In this document: positions 20,827 through 30,682 of the stretch, in pieces
How positions within the stretch are numbered: the first letter of the stretch is position 1
How the letters are laid out: each line of letters starts with the position of its first letter
Assembly: GCF_016909495.1 (NCBI RefSeq)
Contig: NZ_JAFBFW010000005.1
Span: forward strand, 1 to 64,000
Source: Pantoea coffeiphila
Lineage (GTDB): Bacteria > Pseudomonadota > Gammaproteobacteria > Enterobacterales > Enterobacteriaceae
Length of the DNA stretch: 64,000 bases
Direction of reading: 5' to 3'
The notes under the pieces: model-generated
What the model saw: the letters and a program-made list of their open reading frames with translations, nothing else
What the model was told of the DNA's origin: nothing
Databases searched by the model: none
Translations under genes and position numbers: made by a program

Positions 20827-21420
20827 ATGGTATCCCTGTATCTGGCTTCTGGTTCTCCCCGTCGTCGTGAACTACTGACTCAGCTTGGTTTATCATTTGA
20901 GCGCATCTCTACTGAGGTAGAAGAGCAGCGCCGCGATGGTGAACAGGCCGAACACTACGTCCGTCGTCTGGCGCTGGAAAAAGCGCAGGCCGGCGTGGCC
21001 GTTGCCCGCCAGGATCTGCCCGTACTTGGGGCTGATACCATAGTCGTATTACATAATGAAGTGCTGGAAAAACCAGCCGATAAAGATGCTGCAGCCGCAA
21101 TGCTGGCAAAGCTCTCCGGCCAGACCCATCAGGTGATGACGGCCGTAGCGTTTGCCGACAGCCAGCGGTCGCTTGATTGCCTTGTTGTCACCGATGTGAC
21201 GTTTCGCTCACTGACACCAGATGATATCAGGAACTATATCGCCAGCGGCGAGCCGATGGACAAAGCCGGTGCGTATGGTATTCAGGGACTGGGTGGAAAC
21301 TTTGTCAGAAAAATTAACGGAAGCTATTACGCAGTGGTGGGATTGCCTCTGGTTGAAACAGCTGAGCTGTTCAGCAGCTTTCTGGCGCTGCGTGACGTGA
21401 GAGGACAATATGACAGCTGA
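20827..21420 (+). CDS. yhdE: dTTP/UTP pyrophosphatase YhdE (Maf family)
   Basis: House-cleaning nucleotide pyrophosphatase of the Maf/HAM1-like fold, hydrolysing dTTP/UTP and modified pyrimidine nucleotides, 197 residues. The N-terminal phosphate motif is [11 protein letters not shown] and the catalytic Asp lies in [23 protein letters not shown] is the family's nucleotide-pocket block. It follows mreD by 9 bases and overlaps rng by 11 bases, a conserved arrangement. Confidence 0.95.
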   Translation: MVSLYLASGSPRRRELLTQLGLSFERISTEVEEQRRDGEQAEHYVRRLALEKAQAGVAVARQDLPVLGADTIVVLHNEVLEKPADKDAAAAMLAKLSGQTHQVMTAVAFADSQRSLDCLVVTDVTFRSLTPDDIRNYIASGEPMDKAGAYGIQGLGGNFVRKINGSYYAVVGLPLVETAELFSSFLALRDVRGQYDS

Positions 21421-22879
21421 ACTGCTGGTTAATATTACGCCGTCGGAGACCCGCGTTGCCTACATCGACGGCGGCATTTTGCAGGAAATTCATATCGAGC
21501 GCGAAGCGCGCCGCGGCATCGTCGGTAATATTTATAAAGGCCGCGTCAGCCGGGTACTGCCTGGGATGCAGGCGGCGTTTGTGGATATCGGTCTGGAGAA
21601 AGCGGCTTTTCTTCACGCCTCCGACATCATGCCGCACACCGAATGCGTCGCGGGCGATGAACAGAAAAACTTCTCGGTGCGGGATATTTCCGAGCTGGTT
21701 CGCCAGGGGCAGGATCTGATGGTGCAGGTGGTGAAAGATCCGCTGGGTACCAAAGGCGCGCGTCTGACCACCGACATTACGCTGCCATCACGCTATCTGG
21801 TCTTTATGCCGGGAGCTTCACACGTGGGCGTTTCACAGCGCATCGACAGCGAAGCCGAACGCGACCGCCTGAAAGCGGTGGTCTCCGGCTACTGCGATGA
21901 GCTGGGCGGCTATATTATCCGCACAGCGGCGGAAGGCGTGGGTGAAGAAGAGCTGGCCTCGGATGCTGCGTTCCTCAAGCGCCTGTGGACCAAAGTGATT
22001 GAGCGCAAGAAGCGCAATCAAACCCGCTACCGTCTGTACGGCGAGGTGGCGCTTTCACAGCGTATTCTGCGTGACTTTGCCGGTGCGGCGCTGGATCGCA
22101 TTCGTATCGACTCACGTCAGACTTTCGAACACCTGGTGGAATTCACCAGTGAGTACATCCCGGAAATGACCGCCAAGCTGGAGCTGTACACCGGCAAGCA
22201 GCCCATTTTCGATCTGTTCGACGTGGAAAATGAAATTCAGCGCTCGCTGGACCGTAAGGTTGAGCTGAAATCCGGTGGTTACCTGATTATCGATCAGACC
22301 GAAGCGATGACCACCATCGACATCAATACCGGTGCGTTCGTTGGCCATCGCAATCTTGAAGAGACCATCTTCAATACGAATATCGAAGCCACACAGGCCA
22401 TCGCCCGGCAGCTGCGGCTGCGTAATCTCGGCGGCATTATTATTATCGACTTTATCGATATGAGTAATGAAGACCACCGCCGCCGGGTGCTGCACTCGCT
22501 GGAGCAGGCGCTGAGCAAAGATCGGGTGAAGACCGGTATTAACGGTTTCTCCCAGCTTGGCCTGGTGGAAATGACACGCAAGCGCACCCGCGAAAGCATT
22601 GAACACGTGCTGTGCCAGGACTGCCCGGTATGTAAAGGGCGCGGTACGCTTAAAACGGTAGAAACCGTGTGTTACGAAATCATGCGTGAGATCGTTCGCG
22701 TACATCATGCTTATGATTCCGACCGATTCCTCGTCTATGCTTCTCCTGCGGTCGGTGAGGCACTGAAGAGCGACGAATCCCATGCGCTGGCAGAAGTGGA
22801 AATCTTCGTCGGAAAACAGGTTAAAGTACAGATTGAGCCGCTCTATACGCAGGAACAGTTTGACGTAGTGATGATGTAG
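21410..22879 (+). CDS. rng: Ribonuclease G
   Basis: Endoribonuclease of the RNase E/G family, maturing the 5' end of 16S rRNA and cutting selected mRNAs, 489 residues (same as E. coli). An S1 RNA-binding domain lies at about 39-128, the 5'-sensor and RNase H-like parts follow, and the catalytic site includes [10 protein letters not shown] and IIIDFIDM. The Zn-link Cys pair is in [12 protein letters not shown]. It overlaps yhdE and is followed by yhdP. Confidence 0.97.
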   Translation: MTAELLVNITPSETRVAYIDGGILQEIHIEREARRGIVGNIYKGRVSRVLPGMQAAFVDIGLEKAAFLHASDIMPHTECVAGDEQKNFSVRDISELVRQGQDLMVQVVKDPLGTKGARLTTDITLPSRYLVFMPGASHVGVSQRIDSEAERDRLKAVVSGYCDELGGYIIRTAAEGVGEEELASDAAFLKRLWTKVIERKKRNQTRYRLYGEVALSQRILRDFAGAALDRIRIDSRQTFEHLVEFTSEYIPEMTAKLELYTGKQPIFDLFDVENEIQRSLDRKVELKSGGYLIIDQTEAMTTIDINTGAFVGHRNLEETIFNTNIEATQAIARQLRLRNLGGIIIIDFIDMSNEDHRRRVLHSLEQALSKDRVKTGINGFSQLGLVEMTRKRTRESIEHVLCQDCPVCKGRGTLKTVETVCYEIMREIVRVHHAYDSDRFLVYASPAVGEALKSDESHALAEVEIFVGKQVKVQIEPLYTQEQFDVVMM

Positions 22880-22919
22880 AGTAAAAACTGTTACCCCGGA
22901 ACGAAACAAGGAGAGGCAT

Positions 22920-25900
22920 GTGAGGCAACTGCCGAGGATTTTGCTACTGGCTGGCGCAACGTTAGTTGTGGTTATTGCGCTGCTGGTCAGTGGCTTACGC
23001 CTGGTGATGCCGCATATGAATACCTGGCGCGAGCCGATTCTTGAGCGCGTATCGGCCGCGGCAGGCGGTAAGGTAACGGCCAGTTCGCTGTCTGGAAATT
23101 GGGAATCTTTCGGTCCGCGCCTGGAAATTAAGGATATTCAGGCGGCGCTGTCTGACGGCGGCAGCGTCAGCATTCAGCGCGTCACGCTGGCACTGGATGT
23201 CTGGCAGTCACTGCTGCATCTGCGCTGGCAGTTTCGCGATCTGACCTTCTGGCAGCTTAATCTGGTCACCAACACCCCGCTCACCGGCGGCGGCGGTCAA
23301 ACCGATTTACAGGCCGATCGCCTCAACAACCTGTTCCTGCGGCAGTTCGATCACTTCGACCTGCGCGACAGTGAAATCAGCTTCGTTACCCCTTCCGGCC
23401 AGCGCGCCAAACTGGCGATGCCTCAGCTCACCTGGCTTAATGAAAGCAACCGCCACCGGGCTGAGGGGCTGGTCAGCCTCTCCAGCTTCACCGGCCAGCA
23501 CGGCGAGGTGCAGGTTCGCCTCGATCTGAGTGACAGCAACGGTTATCTCGATACCGGCCGCGTGTGGATGCAGGCCGATGATGTGGATGTGAAGCCGTGG
23601 CTGGGGCAGTGGATGCGCGATAATACCAGCCTGGAAAGCGCAAAATTCAGCCTTGCCGCATGGATGGAAGTGAAAAACGGTGAGGTCTGGGGTGGCGATG
23701 TCTGGCTGAAGCGAGGCGGAGCAAAGTGGGAGGGTTCCGATCGGCCGCACCACCTGCGCGTGGATAACCTGACTGCGCATATCAGCCGCTTTAACCGTGG
23801 CTGGCTGCTTAACATCCCGCAAACGCGCTTTATCACCGACGACAATCCGTGGCCAAAGGGTCAGCTTTCCATGCTCTGGCTGCCGCAAAGCAGCGACCTG
23901 CCGGGGCCGGATAAGCAGGCGGAACTGCGCGTGCGCGCCACGCATCTGGATTTAGGTTCGCTTGACCCATTGGTTCCGCTGTTTGCCAAACTGTCGCCGG
24001 AACTGCTGGAAAACTGGCGCGCGCTGCAGCCGCGCGGTGAGATACAGTCGCTGGCCGCCGATGTGCCGCTGAACCAGCCCGAACTGACCCGTTTCCAGGC
24101 ACGCTGGCAAAACCTCAGCTGGCAGCAGTGGAAGCTGCTGCCGGGCATGGAGCACCTTAACGGTTCGCTTTCCGGCAGCGCGGCGGACGGCCAGCTGGCG
24201 TTTGCCGTACAGCAGGCGACAATGCCCTACGGCGATATGTTCCGCGCTCCGCTGGAAATCAGCCGGGCTTCTGGTGCGCTGAACTGGCAGCATAATGCCG
24301 ACGGATTGACGCTGTCCGGCGAGCAGCTTGACGTACAGGCCCGTTCGCTCTGGTCCCGCGGTGATTTCCATTACCAACAGCAGAAAGGTCAGTCCCCGCG
24401 CCTGGACATCCTGGCCGGTATCAAGCTGACGGATGCCGCCGATGCCTGGCGCTACTTCCCTGAACCGCTGATGGGCACGTCACTGACCAACTACCTCAGC
24501 GGCGCGCTAAAGGGCGGGCAGGTGGATAACGCTACGCTGATCTTCGCCGGGGACCCGCATCAGTTCCCGTTTAAACACAACGAAGGCATGTTTGAAGTGG
24601 CGGTACCGCTGCGAAAAGCCACCTACGAGTTCGAGCCCGGCTGGCCGCTGCTGGAAAACCTGGCGATCGATCTCGACTTTGTGAATAACGGCCTGTGGAT
24701 GAAGGCGGAAGAAACAAAACTGGGTGAGGTGCAGGGGCTTAACATCTCGGCGGTCATCCCTGATTATCTGGAAGAGAAACTACTGATTGATGGTGAAATC
24801 AGCGGCGGCGGTGACCAGGTTCGCGACTATTTCAATGATTCGCCGTTGAAGCCTTCGCTGGGTGCTGCACTGGATGAACTGCAGGTCGGCGGCAATGTGA
24901 GTGGTAACTTACATATTGATATCCCGCTGGATGGCCAGCAGGTGCGCGCTACCGGCGACGTTAACTTCAGAAACAACTCGCTGCACATTAAACCGCTGGA
25001 AACCACCTTTGAGCAGCTTAGCGGGCGGCTCACCTATGATAACGGCGACTTGAAAAGTGACCAGATGCACGCCCGCTGGTTCGGTCAGCCGCTGGCGGTC
25101 AGCTTTAACACGCTGGAAGGCGAGAAAGACTATCAAATTGGCGTGGATCTGCAGGCCGACTGGCAGCCCGGCGAGGTCAATGCGATACCGGCAGCGGTAA
25201 GGTCGCAGCTGGCGGGGAATCTGCCGTGGCAGGGTAAAGTTCAAATCACGCTACCGCACGGCGGCGGTGCAAATTATCAGGTTGATATCGACAGCGACCT
25301 GAAAAATGTAAGCAGTCACTTACCTGCGCCGTTAGATCTCAGTAAACCCGCGAATACACCGGTCAAACTGGTGGCTAAAGGTAATCTCAACAGCTTCGAC
25401 CTTAGCGGTTCAGTCGGCAGCAGCCATCGTTTTAACAGCCGCTGGCTGCTGGGCAAACAGCTGCGCATCGATCGCGGAATTTGGGAGAACGATGCCAAAC
25501 GCACGCCGCCGCTGCCGGAGACTCAGGGCATGGTACTGAATCTGCCTCCGCTTGACGGTAGCGCATGGATGGGGCTTATGGCCGCGGCCGGTTCGGAGAG
25601 CGGAAAAGCGGGCAGCAGCGCGTTGCCGGGCGATATCCGGCTGCATACACCCGCTCTGACGCTGGCGGGGCAGCGATGGCAGGATCTCAACGTTACGCTA
25701 AGTCAGGATGTTGCTGGCGACACGACGGTCGCGGCGAAGGGGAAAGAAGTGGAGGGGACGCTGATGATGAAGCGCTCGGCCCCCTGGATCGCTCAGCTCA
25801 AATATCTCTATTACAATCCGCAGTGGCAGACCTCGGGCGGCGGTGCTCCGCTGCCGACTGATGCTTCCAGCATCGATTTCAGCCGCTGGCCTGCGCTGAA

Positions 25901-26714
25901 TCTCAACTGCGCCGAGTGCTGGCTGCGCGGGCAAAAATTTGGCCGCATGCAGGCTTCTCTGACGCCGACGGGCGACACGCTGAAGCTGGAAAACGGACTG
26001 ATTGACAGCGGTAACGCACGCCTGACGGTTAACGGTGAGTGGGTAAATCGCCCGGATGGTCAGCGCACCTCATTAAAAGGTGTCCTGAGCGGCAAAAAAA
26101 TCAACGAGGCGACCAACTGGTTTGGCATCAGCAGCCCGCTGCGCGATGCGCCATTCAACTTCGACTACGATCTACACTGGCGCTCCGCACCGTGGCAGCC
26201 TTCGGAAGAAACGTTAAGCGGCGTGCTGAAATCGCACATCGGCGCCGGACAGATTACCGACGTCTCAACCGGGCGTGCCGGTCAGCTGCTGCGCCTCGTC
26301 AGTTTCGATGCGCTGATCCGCAAGCTGCGTTTTGATTTCAGCGACACCTTTGGTCAGGGCTTCTGGTTTGATTCGATCAACGGCACCGCCTGGATAGAAA
26401 ATGGCGTGATGCACACGGATAACCTGCTGGTGGATGGGCTGGAAGCGGACATCGCCATGAAGGGCAAAATGGATCTCGTAAGACGGCAGATTGATATGGA
26501 AGCGGTGGTCGCGCCGGAGATTTCAACGACGGTCGGGGTTGGCGTGGCCTTTGTCGTTAACCCGGTTGTGGGTGCTGCCGTGTTTGCCGCCAGCAAGGTG
26601 CTGGGGCCGCTGTGGAATAAAATTTCAGTACTGCGCTATCACATCACCGGGCCAATTGATAAGCCTGAAATCAATGAGGTACTGCGCAAGCCGCGAGAAA
26701 ACGACGATAAGTGA
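22920..26714 (+). CDS. yhdP: AsmA-like phospholipid-transport protein YhdP
   Basis: Large AsmA/TamB-like bridge protein implicated in phospholipid movement between inner and outer membrane, 1264 residues (E. coli 1266). Starts with GTG at 22920 after GGAGAGG; a single N-terminal membrane anchor (about 5-27) is followed by repeated beta-strand-rich periplasmic segments (DUF3971 and AsmA C-terminal region, about 1030-1230). Typical stretches include LDVWQSLLHLRWQFRDLTFW and GVGVAFVVNPVVGAAVFAAS near the end. Lies 40 bases after rng and 102 before tldD. Confidence 0.94.
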   Translation: MRQLPRILLLAGATLVVVIALLVSGLRLVMPHMNTWREPILERVSAAAGGKVTASSLSGNWESFGPRLEIKDIQAALSDGGSVSIQRVTLALDVWQSLLHLRWQFRDLTFWQLNLVTNTPLTGGGGQTDLQADRLNNLFLRQFDHFDLRDSEISFVTPSGQRAKLAMPQLTWLNESNRHRAEGLVSLSSFTGQHGEVQVRLDLSDSNGYLDTGRVWMQADDVDVKPWLGQWMRDNTSLESAKFSLAAWMEVKNGEVWGGDVWLKRGGAKWEGSDRPHHLRVDNLTAHISRFNRGWLLNIPQTRFITDDNPWPKGQLSMLWLPQSSDLPGPDKQAELRVRATHLDLGSLDPLVPLFAKLSPELLENWRALQPRGEIQSLAADVPLNQPELTRFQARWQNLSWQQWKLLPGMEHLNGSLSGSAADGQLAFAVQQATMPYGDMFRAPLEISRASGALNWQHNADGLTLSGEQLDVQARSLWSRGDFHYQQQKGQSPRLDILAGIKLTDAADAWRYFPEPLMGTSLTNYLSGALKGGQVDNATLIFAGDPHQFPFKHNEGMFEVAVPLRKATYEFEPGWPLLENLAIDLDFVNNGLWMKAEETKLGEVQGLNISAVIPDYLEEKLLIDGEISGGGDQVRDYFNDSPLKPSLGAALDELQVGGNVSGNLHIDIPLDGQQVRATGDVNFRNNSLHIKPLETTFEQLSGRLTYDNGDLKSDQMHARWFGQPLAVSFNTLEGEKDYQIGVDLQADWQPGEVNAIPAAVRSQLAGNLPWQGKVQITLPHGGGANYQVDIDSDLKNVSSHLPAPLDLSKPANTPVKLVAKGNLNSFDLSGSVGSSHRFNSRWLLGKQLRIDRGIWENDAKRTPPLPETQGMVLNLPPLDGSAWMGLMAAAGSESGKAGSSALPGDIRLHTPALTLAGQRWQDLNVTLSQDVAGDTTVAAKGKEVEGTLMMKRSAPWIAQLKYLYYNPQWQTSGGGAPLPTDASSIDFSRWPALNLNCAECWLRGQKFGRMQASLTPTGDTLKLENGLIDSGNARLTVNGEWVNRPDGQRTSLKGVLSGKKINEATNWFGISSPLRDAPFNFDYDLHWRSAPWQPSEETLSGVLKSHIGAGQITDVSTGRAGQLLRLVSFDALIRKLRFDFSDTFGQGFWFDSINGTAWIENGVMHTDNLLVDGLEADIAMKGKMDLVRRQIDMEAVVAPEISTTVGVGVAFVVNPVVGAAVFAASKVLGPLWNKISVLRYHITGPIDKPEINEVLRKPRENDDK

Positions 26715-26816
26715 ATTTGACGTGGCTATGGAATTGCCTCACGCTGTAAACATAGCGAACCTAAATGAATATCGAGGGCCAGTCGCATCTGGCTCATCCA
26801 TACTGAGTGAGAATTC

Positions 26817-28262
26817 ATGAGTCTGAATTTGGTGAGTGAGCAGCTACTGGCTGCCAATAACATTAGTCATAACGATCTGTTTGCCATTCTCGGCCAGCTC
26901 TCCGAGCGTAAGCTGGATTACGCCGACCTCTATTTCCAGTCCAGCTATCATGAATCCTGGGTGCTGGAAGATCGCATCATTAAAGATGGCTCCTACAATA
27001 TCGATCAGGGTGTGGGCGTGCGCGCGGTAAGCGGTGAGAAAACCGGTTTTGCTTATGCCGATCAGATCACCTTGAATGCGCTGCACCAGAGCGCAACGGC
27101 GGCCAGAAGCATCGTGCGCGAGCAGGGTAACGGCCAGTCCCACACCTTAGGTGCGGTGCTGCATCGCCCGCTGTATCCGGCGCTCGATCCGCTGCAAAGC
27201 CTGACCCGCGAAGAAAAAATTGCCCTGCTGCACCGTGTTGACAGTGCCGCGCGCGCAGCAGATAAGCGCGTTCAGGAAGTTTCAGCCAGCCTGACCGGCG
27301 TTTACGAACTGGTGCTGGTGGCGGCCACGGATGGAACGTTGGCGGCGGATGTCCGTCCGCTGGTTCGTCTGTCCGTCAGCGTACAGGTTGAGGATAACGG
27401 CAAGCGCGAGCGTGGCTCCAGCGGCGGCGGCGGTCGTCATGGTTATGAGTTCTTCCTGGCGAATGAAGACGGTGAAGTTCGTGCCGACGCCTGGGCGCGT
27501 GAGGCGGTCCGTATGGCGCTGGTGAATCTGAACGCCGTAGCGGCCCCGGCAGGCTCCGTACCGGTGGTACTGGGCGCAGGCTGGCCGGGCGTACTGCTGC
27601 ATGAAGCGGTGGGTCACGGCCTGGAAGGCGACTTCAACCGTCGTGGTACCTCGGTATTCAGCGGTCAGATGGGGGAGCTGGTGGCTTCCGAACTCTGTAC
27701 CGTAGTGGATGACGGCACCATTGAAGGGCTGCGTGGTTCACTGGCCGTTGATGATGAAGGTGTTCCGGGACAGTACAACGTACTGATTGAAAACGGTATT
27801 CTGAAAGGCTACATGCAGGATAAGCTCAATGCGCGCCTGATGGGCGTTAAGCCAACCGGTAACGGCCGCCGTGAGTCCTATGCGCACCTGCCGATGCCAC
27901 GGATGACCAACACCTATATGCTGGCCGGTAAATCGACGCCATCGGACATTATTGCCAGCGTTGAATATGGCCTGTACGCGCCGAACTTCGGCGGCGGTCA
28001 GGTTGATATCACCTCCGGTAAATTCGTCTTCTCAACCTCGGAAGCTTATCTGATCGAGAACGGCAAAGTGACCAAGCCGGTGAAGGGCGCAACCCTGATC
28101 GGTTCCGGCATTGAGGCGATGCAGCAGATTTCGATGGTCGGTAACGATCTGGCGCTGGATAAAGGCGTTGGCGTCTGCGGTAAAGAAGGGCAGAGTCTGC
28201 CGGTTGGCGTCGGCCAGCCAACGCTGAAGCTGGATAAAATCACGGTAGGCGGTACGGCGTAA
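26817..28262 (+). CDS. tldD: Metalloprotease TldD
   Basis: Subunit of the TldD/TldE (PmbA) heterodimeric zinc protease, cytoplasmic, processing microcin B17-type peptides and degrading CcdA in E. coli, 481 residues. The metal-binding HEXXXH motif is HEAVGH within [15 protein letters not shown]. Conserved C-terminal segment GICGKEGQ-like ([20 protein letters not shown]). TldE is not in the window. A strong terminator follows; aaeR is convergent. Confidence 0.97.
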   Translation: MSLNLVSEQLLAANNISHNDLFAILGQLSERKLDYADLYFQSSYHESWVLEDRIIKDGSYNIDQGVGVRAVSGEKTGFAYADQITLNALHQSATAARSIVREQGNGQSHTLGAVLHRPLYPALDPLQSLTREEKIALLHRVDSAARAADKRVQEVSASLTGVYELVLVAATDGTLAADVRPLVRLSVSVQVEDNGKRERGSSGGGGRHGYEFFLANEDGEVRADAWAREAVRMALVNLNAVAAPAGSVPVVLGAGWPGVLLHEAVGHGLEGDFNRRGTSVFSGQMGELVASELCTVVDDGTIEGLRGSLAVDDEGVPGQYNVLIENGILKGYMQDKLNARLMGVKPTGNGRRESYAHLPMPRMTNTYMLAGKSTPSDIIASVEYGLYAPNFGGGQVDITSGKFVFSTSEAYLIENGKVTKPVKGATLIGSGIEAMQQISMVGNDLALDKGVGVCGKEGQSLPVGVGQPTLKLDKITVGGTA

Positions 28263-28302
28263 CTCAACGCCGGTTTTCTCGCAACGTTCTGTTATTTAAC
28301 TC

Positions 28303-28334
28303 GGGCGATCGCACAGGCGGCCGCCCTTTTTTTT
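28303..28334 (+). terminator. Terminator after tldD
   Basis: GGGCG (28303-28307) pairs with CGCCC (28322-28326), followed by eight T. It ends the rightward mre-to-tldD transcription before convergent aaeR. Confidence 0.85.
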
Positions 28335-28343
28335 ATTTCCCCG

Positions 28344-29261
28344 CTACACCTTGCGGAATTCCCGGTAGATCTCATCCACCTTATCGAAATAACTGATAAG
28401 GTAGTTAATACACACCTGAACTTTCAGCGGCAGCTTGTCTTTTTGCGTATAGAGCGCATAGACCGGGCGCGGCATCGAATGATAGTGGGTAAACAGGATC
28501 TCTACCTCACCGGCGTTAATCTCTTCAATTACCCACATCAGCGGCACGTAGGCGATACCGGTCCCGGCTTTCAGCCAGCGAATTAACGTCTGAGCATCAT
28601 TGGTGGCAAAACGCCCCTGCGGCGATAAGCGAACGGACTTGCCTTCCGGCGAAGTCAGTTCAAAGTCGTTATCTGTCCTCACGCTGTATTCAAGCCATGA
28701 AAAATTACTGATATCCCCTGGATTTTCCGGCGTACCGTGCTGTGCCAGATAGCTTTTTGCTGCACAGACCACCATCGGCATCGATCCCAGACGTTTGGAA
28801 AACAGTCCTGAATCCTGAAGAGCGCCCACGCGGAGGACCAGATCCAGACCATCGGCAATCAGGTCAGGGGCGGGAATACCGGTGACCAGATTAATTGTCA
28901 GGCCGGGATATTCTTTCAGCATCTCCACCGTCATCGGGGCCAGCAGGTTTTGCGACATGGTGGAAGAGCTGCCGATGCGCAGCGTACCGATGGGCGTATT
29001 ATTAAATGCCCACAGCTGTTCATGAACCTGTTGAACCTCAGACAGCATTCTCCGGCAACCCTGAAAATAGATCTTCCCTGCTTCGGTCAGGCCGATACTG
29101 CGCGTGCTGCGATTAAGTAACTTAACCTGCAGCTCATCTTCCAGCCGGGCGACGATCTGGCTGACCGCAGAAACGCTGAGCTGTAGCTGCTGTGCTGCGG
29201 CGGTGAACGAGCCCAGTTCCACCACTTTGGCGAAAACGGACATGCCTTTCAGTCTTTCCAT
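28344..29261 (-). CDS. aaeR: LysR-type regulator AaeR
   Basis: LysR-family activator of the aromatic carboxylic acid efflux genes, 305 residues. Winged helix-turn-helix at about 16-40 (SFTAAAQQLQLSVSAVSQIVARLEDEL) and a periplasmic-binding-like effector domain (about 90-295). Divergent from aaeXAB, as in E. coli, which fixes the assignment. In E. coli it responds to p-hydroxybenzoate-type acids; effector here is inferred. Confidence 0.92.
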   Translation of the reverse strand: MERLKGMSVFAKVVELGSFTAAAQQLQLSVSAVSQIVARLEDELQVKLLNRSTRSIGLTEAGKIYFQGCRRMLSEVQQVHEQLWAFNNTPIGTLRIGSSSTMSQNLLAPMTVEMLKEYPGLTINLVTGIPAPDLIADGLDLVLRVGALQDSGLFSKRLGSMPMVVCAAKSYLAQHGTPENPGDISNFSWLEYSVRTDNDFELTSPEGKSVRLSPQGRFATNDAQTLIRWLKAGTGIAYVPLMWVIEEINAGEVEILFTHYHSMPRPVYALYTQKDKLPLKVQVCINYLISYFDKVDEIYREFRKV

Positions 29262-29279
29262 TATTAACCCTGGCTTAAA

Positions 29280-29295
29280 AGTGATTTAGATCACA
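29280..29295. promoter_or_regulatory. CRP-like site between aaeR and aaeX
   Basis: AGTGATTTAGATCACA fits TGTGA-N6-TCACA in 9 of 10 conserved positions and is flanked by A and T runs like strong CRP sites. It lies about 20-35 bases upstream of the aaeR start, a position suited to control of aaeR; an FNR or other site is less likely. The rest of 29262-29528 must hold the AaeR operator, which I could not delimit. Confidence 0.55.
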
Positions 29296-29528
29296 TTTGG
29301 TAGATAACTTATAGTCAAGCGCGTTACTATAGCAGTGCCGGACTACCGTTCTGAAGTCCTACTCCCTATTTTAAAGCTCACTTTATAAGCTACTATTCTG
29401 TGAGTACCGGTTGTGATCCGGGCCCGACTTCGTGGCCATCATCAGCCTGAACTTTAAACTGCCCTGAAACAGGTGGGAGATCGTTATTGCGTCTTCGTAT
29501 TCCGGCACTGTTTTTACAAGGATAAGAG

Positions 29529-29732
29529 ATGAGTGTGCTTCCTGTTATCGTGGTTTTCGGGCTTTCTTTTCCGCCCATTTTCTTTGAAATCGTCGTGTCA
29601 TTGATGCTGTTCTGGCTGGTTCGTCGCCTGCTTATGCCGACCGGACTCTATGACAGGGTCTGGCATCCAGCGCTGTTTAACACCGCGCTTTACTGCTGTC
29701 TGTTCTACCTTGTATCCCGCTTGTTCGTCTGA
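29529..29732 (+). CDS. aaeX: Small membrane protein AaeX (DUF1656)
   Basis: 67-residue protein with two hydrophobic helices (about 5-33 and 46-66), matching E. coli AaeX in length and context. First gene of aaeXAB; ATAAGAGATGA provides a modest ribosome site. Its precise role in efflux is unknown. Confidence 0.92.
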   Translation: MSVLPVIVVFGLSFPPIFFEIVVSLMLFWLVRRLLMPTGLYDRVWHPALFNTALYCCLFYLVSRLFV

Positions 29733-29739
29733 GGTCATC

Positions 29740-30672
29740 GTGAAAGCACTAATAAGAAAAATTTCCCGGTTCGCCATTACCCTGATTTTGGTGGCGATCG
29801 CGGTGGTTCTGATTTTCCGCGTTTGGGTGTTTTACACCGAATCCCCGTGGACCCGCGATGCGAAGTTCACCGCCGATGTGGTCGCGATTGCACCCGATGT
29901 GAGTGGCCTGATAACCGATGTGCGTGTGCGTGATAACCAGCTGGTTGAGAAAGGCCAGGTGTTGTTCGTGATTGACCAGCCGCGCTATCAAAAAGCGCTG
30001 GAAGAGGCGAATGCCGACGTTGCCTATTACCAGGCCATTCTGGATGAGAAACGTCGCGAAGCGTCTCGTCGTAACCGGCTTGGCGTTTCCGCCATGTCGC
30101 GTGAGGCTATCGATCAGGCCAACAATGATTACCAGACCACGGAGCATCAGCTGGCGAAATCCATCGCCACGCGCGATCTGGCGAAGCTGGATCTGGAACG
30201 TACCGTGGTGAAGGCACCGTCGGCGGGGTGGATTACCAACCTGAATGTCTATGCCGGTGAGTTTATCACCCGGGGCTCCACGTCAGTGGCGCTGGTCAAA
30301 CAGGATTCGTTCTATGTACTGGCCTTTATGGAAGAGACTAAGCTGGATGGTATTCGTCCTGGCTATCGTGTTGAGATCACGCCGCTCGGCAGCAACCAGG
30401 TCATTCTTGGATCCGTTGACAGCGTGGCCGCCGGGGTGACGAACAGCAGCAGTACCGTTGACAGCAAAGGCATGGCGACCGTCGATTCGAATCTGGAGTG
30501 GGTTCGTCTGGCACAACGTGTGCCGGTGCGTATTCGCCTGGACAAGCAGCCGGGTAACCTGTTCCCGTCAGGCACCACGGCGACCGTTGTGGTAACCGGT
30601 GCGCAGGATCGCCAGGAAAAAGACATCTCCCCGCTGATGAAACTGATGCATCGCCTGCGCGAGTTTGGCTAA
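29740..30672 (+). CDS. aaeA: p-Hydroxybenzoate efflux membrane-fusion subunit AaeA
   Basis: Periplasmic adaptor of the AaeAB aromatic-carboxylate efflux pump, 310 residues. The GTG at 29740 ([14 protein letters not shown]) gives exactly the E. coli AaeA length; an upstream frame start at 29650 lies inside aaeX and is rejected. N-terminal membrane anchor (about 10-30), biotinyl-lipoyl halves ([14 protein letters not shown] and [16 protein letters not shown]) around a coiled-coil hairpin, then a beta-barrel. Seven bases after aaeX, ten before aaeB. Confidence 0.95.
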   Translation: MKALIRKISRFAITLILVAIAVVLIFRVWVFYTESPWTRDAKFTADVVAIAPDVSGLITDVRVRDNQLVEKGQVLFVIDQPRYQKALEEANADVAYYQAILDEKRREASRRNRLGVSAMSREAIDQANNDYQTTEHQLAKSIATRDLAKLDLERTVVKAPSAGWITNLNVYAGEFITRGSTSVALVKQDSFYVLAFMEETKLDGIRPGYRVEITPLGSNQVILGSVDSVAAGVTNSSSTVDSKGMATVDSNLEWVRLAQRVPVRIRLDKQPGNLFPSGTTATVVVTGAQDRQEKDISPLMKLMHRLREFG

Positions 30673-30682
30673 GGTGGAGTAA

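Noticed and set aside
22112..22909. 265-codon minus-strand frame
   Set aside because: Antisense shadow of rng, with composition typical of reverse-frame reading.
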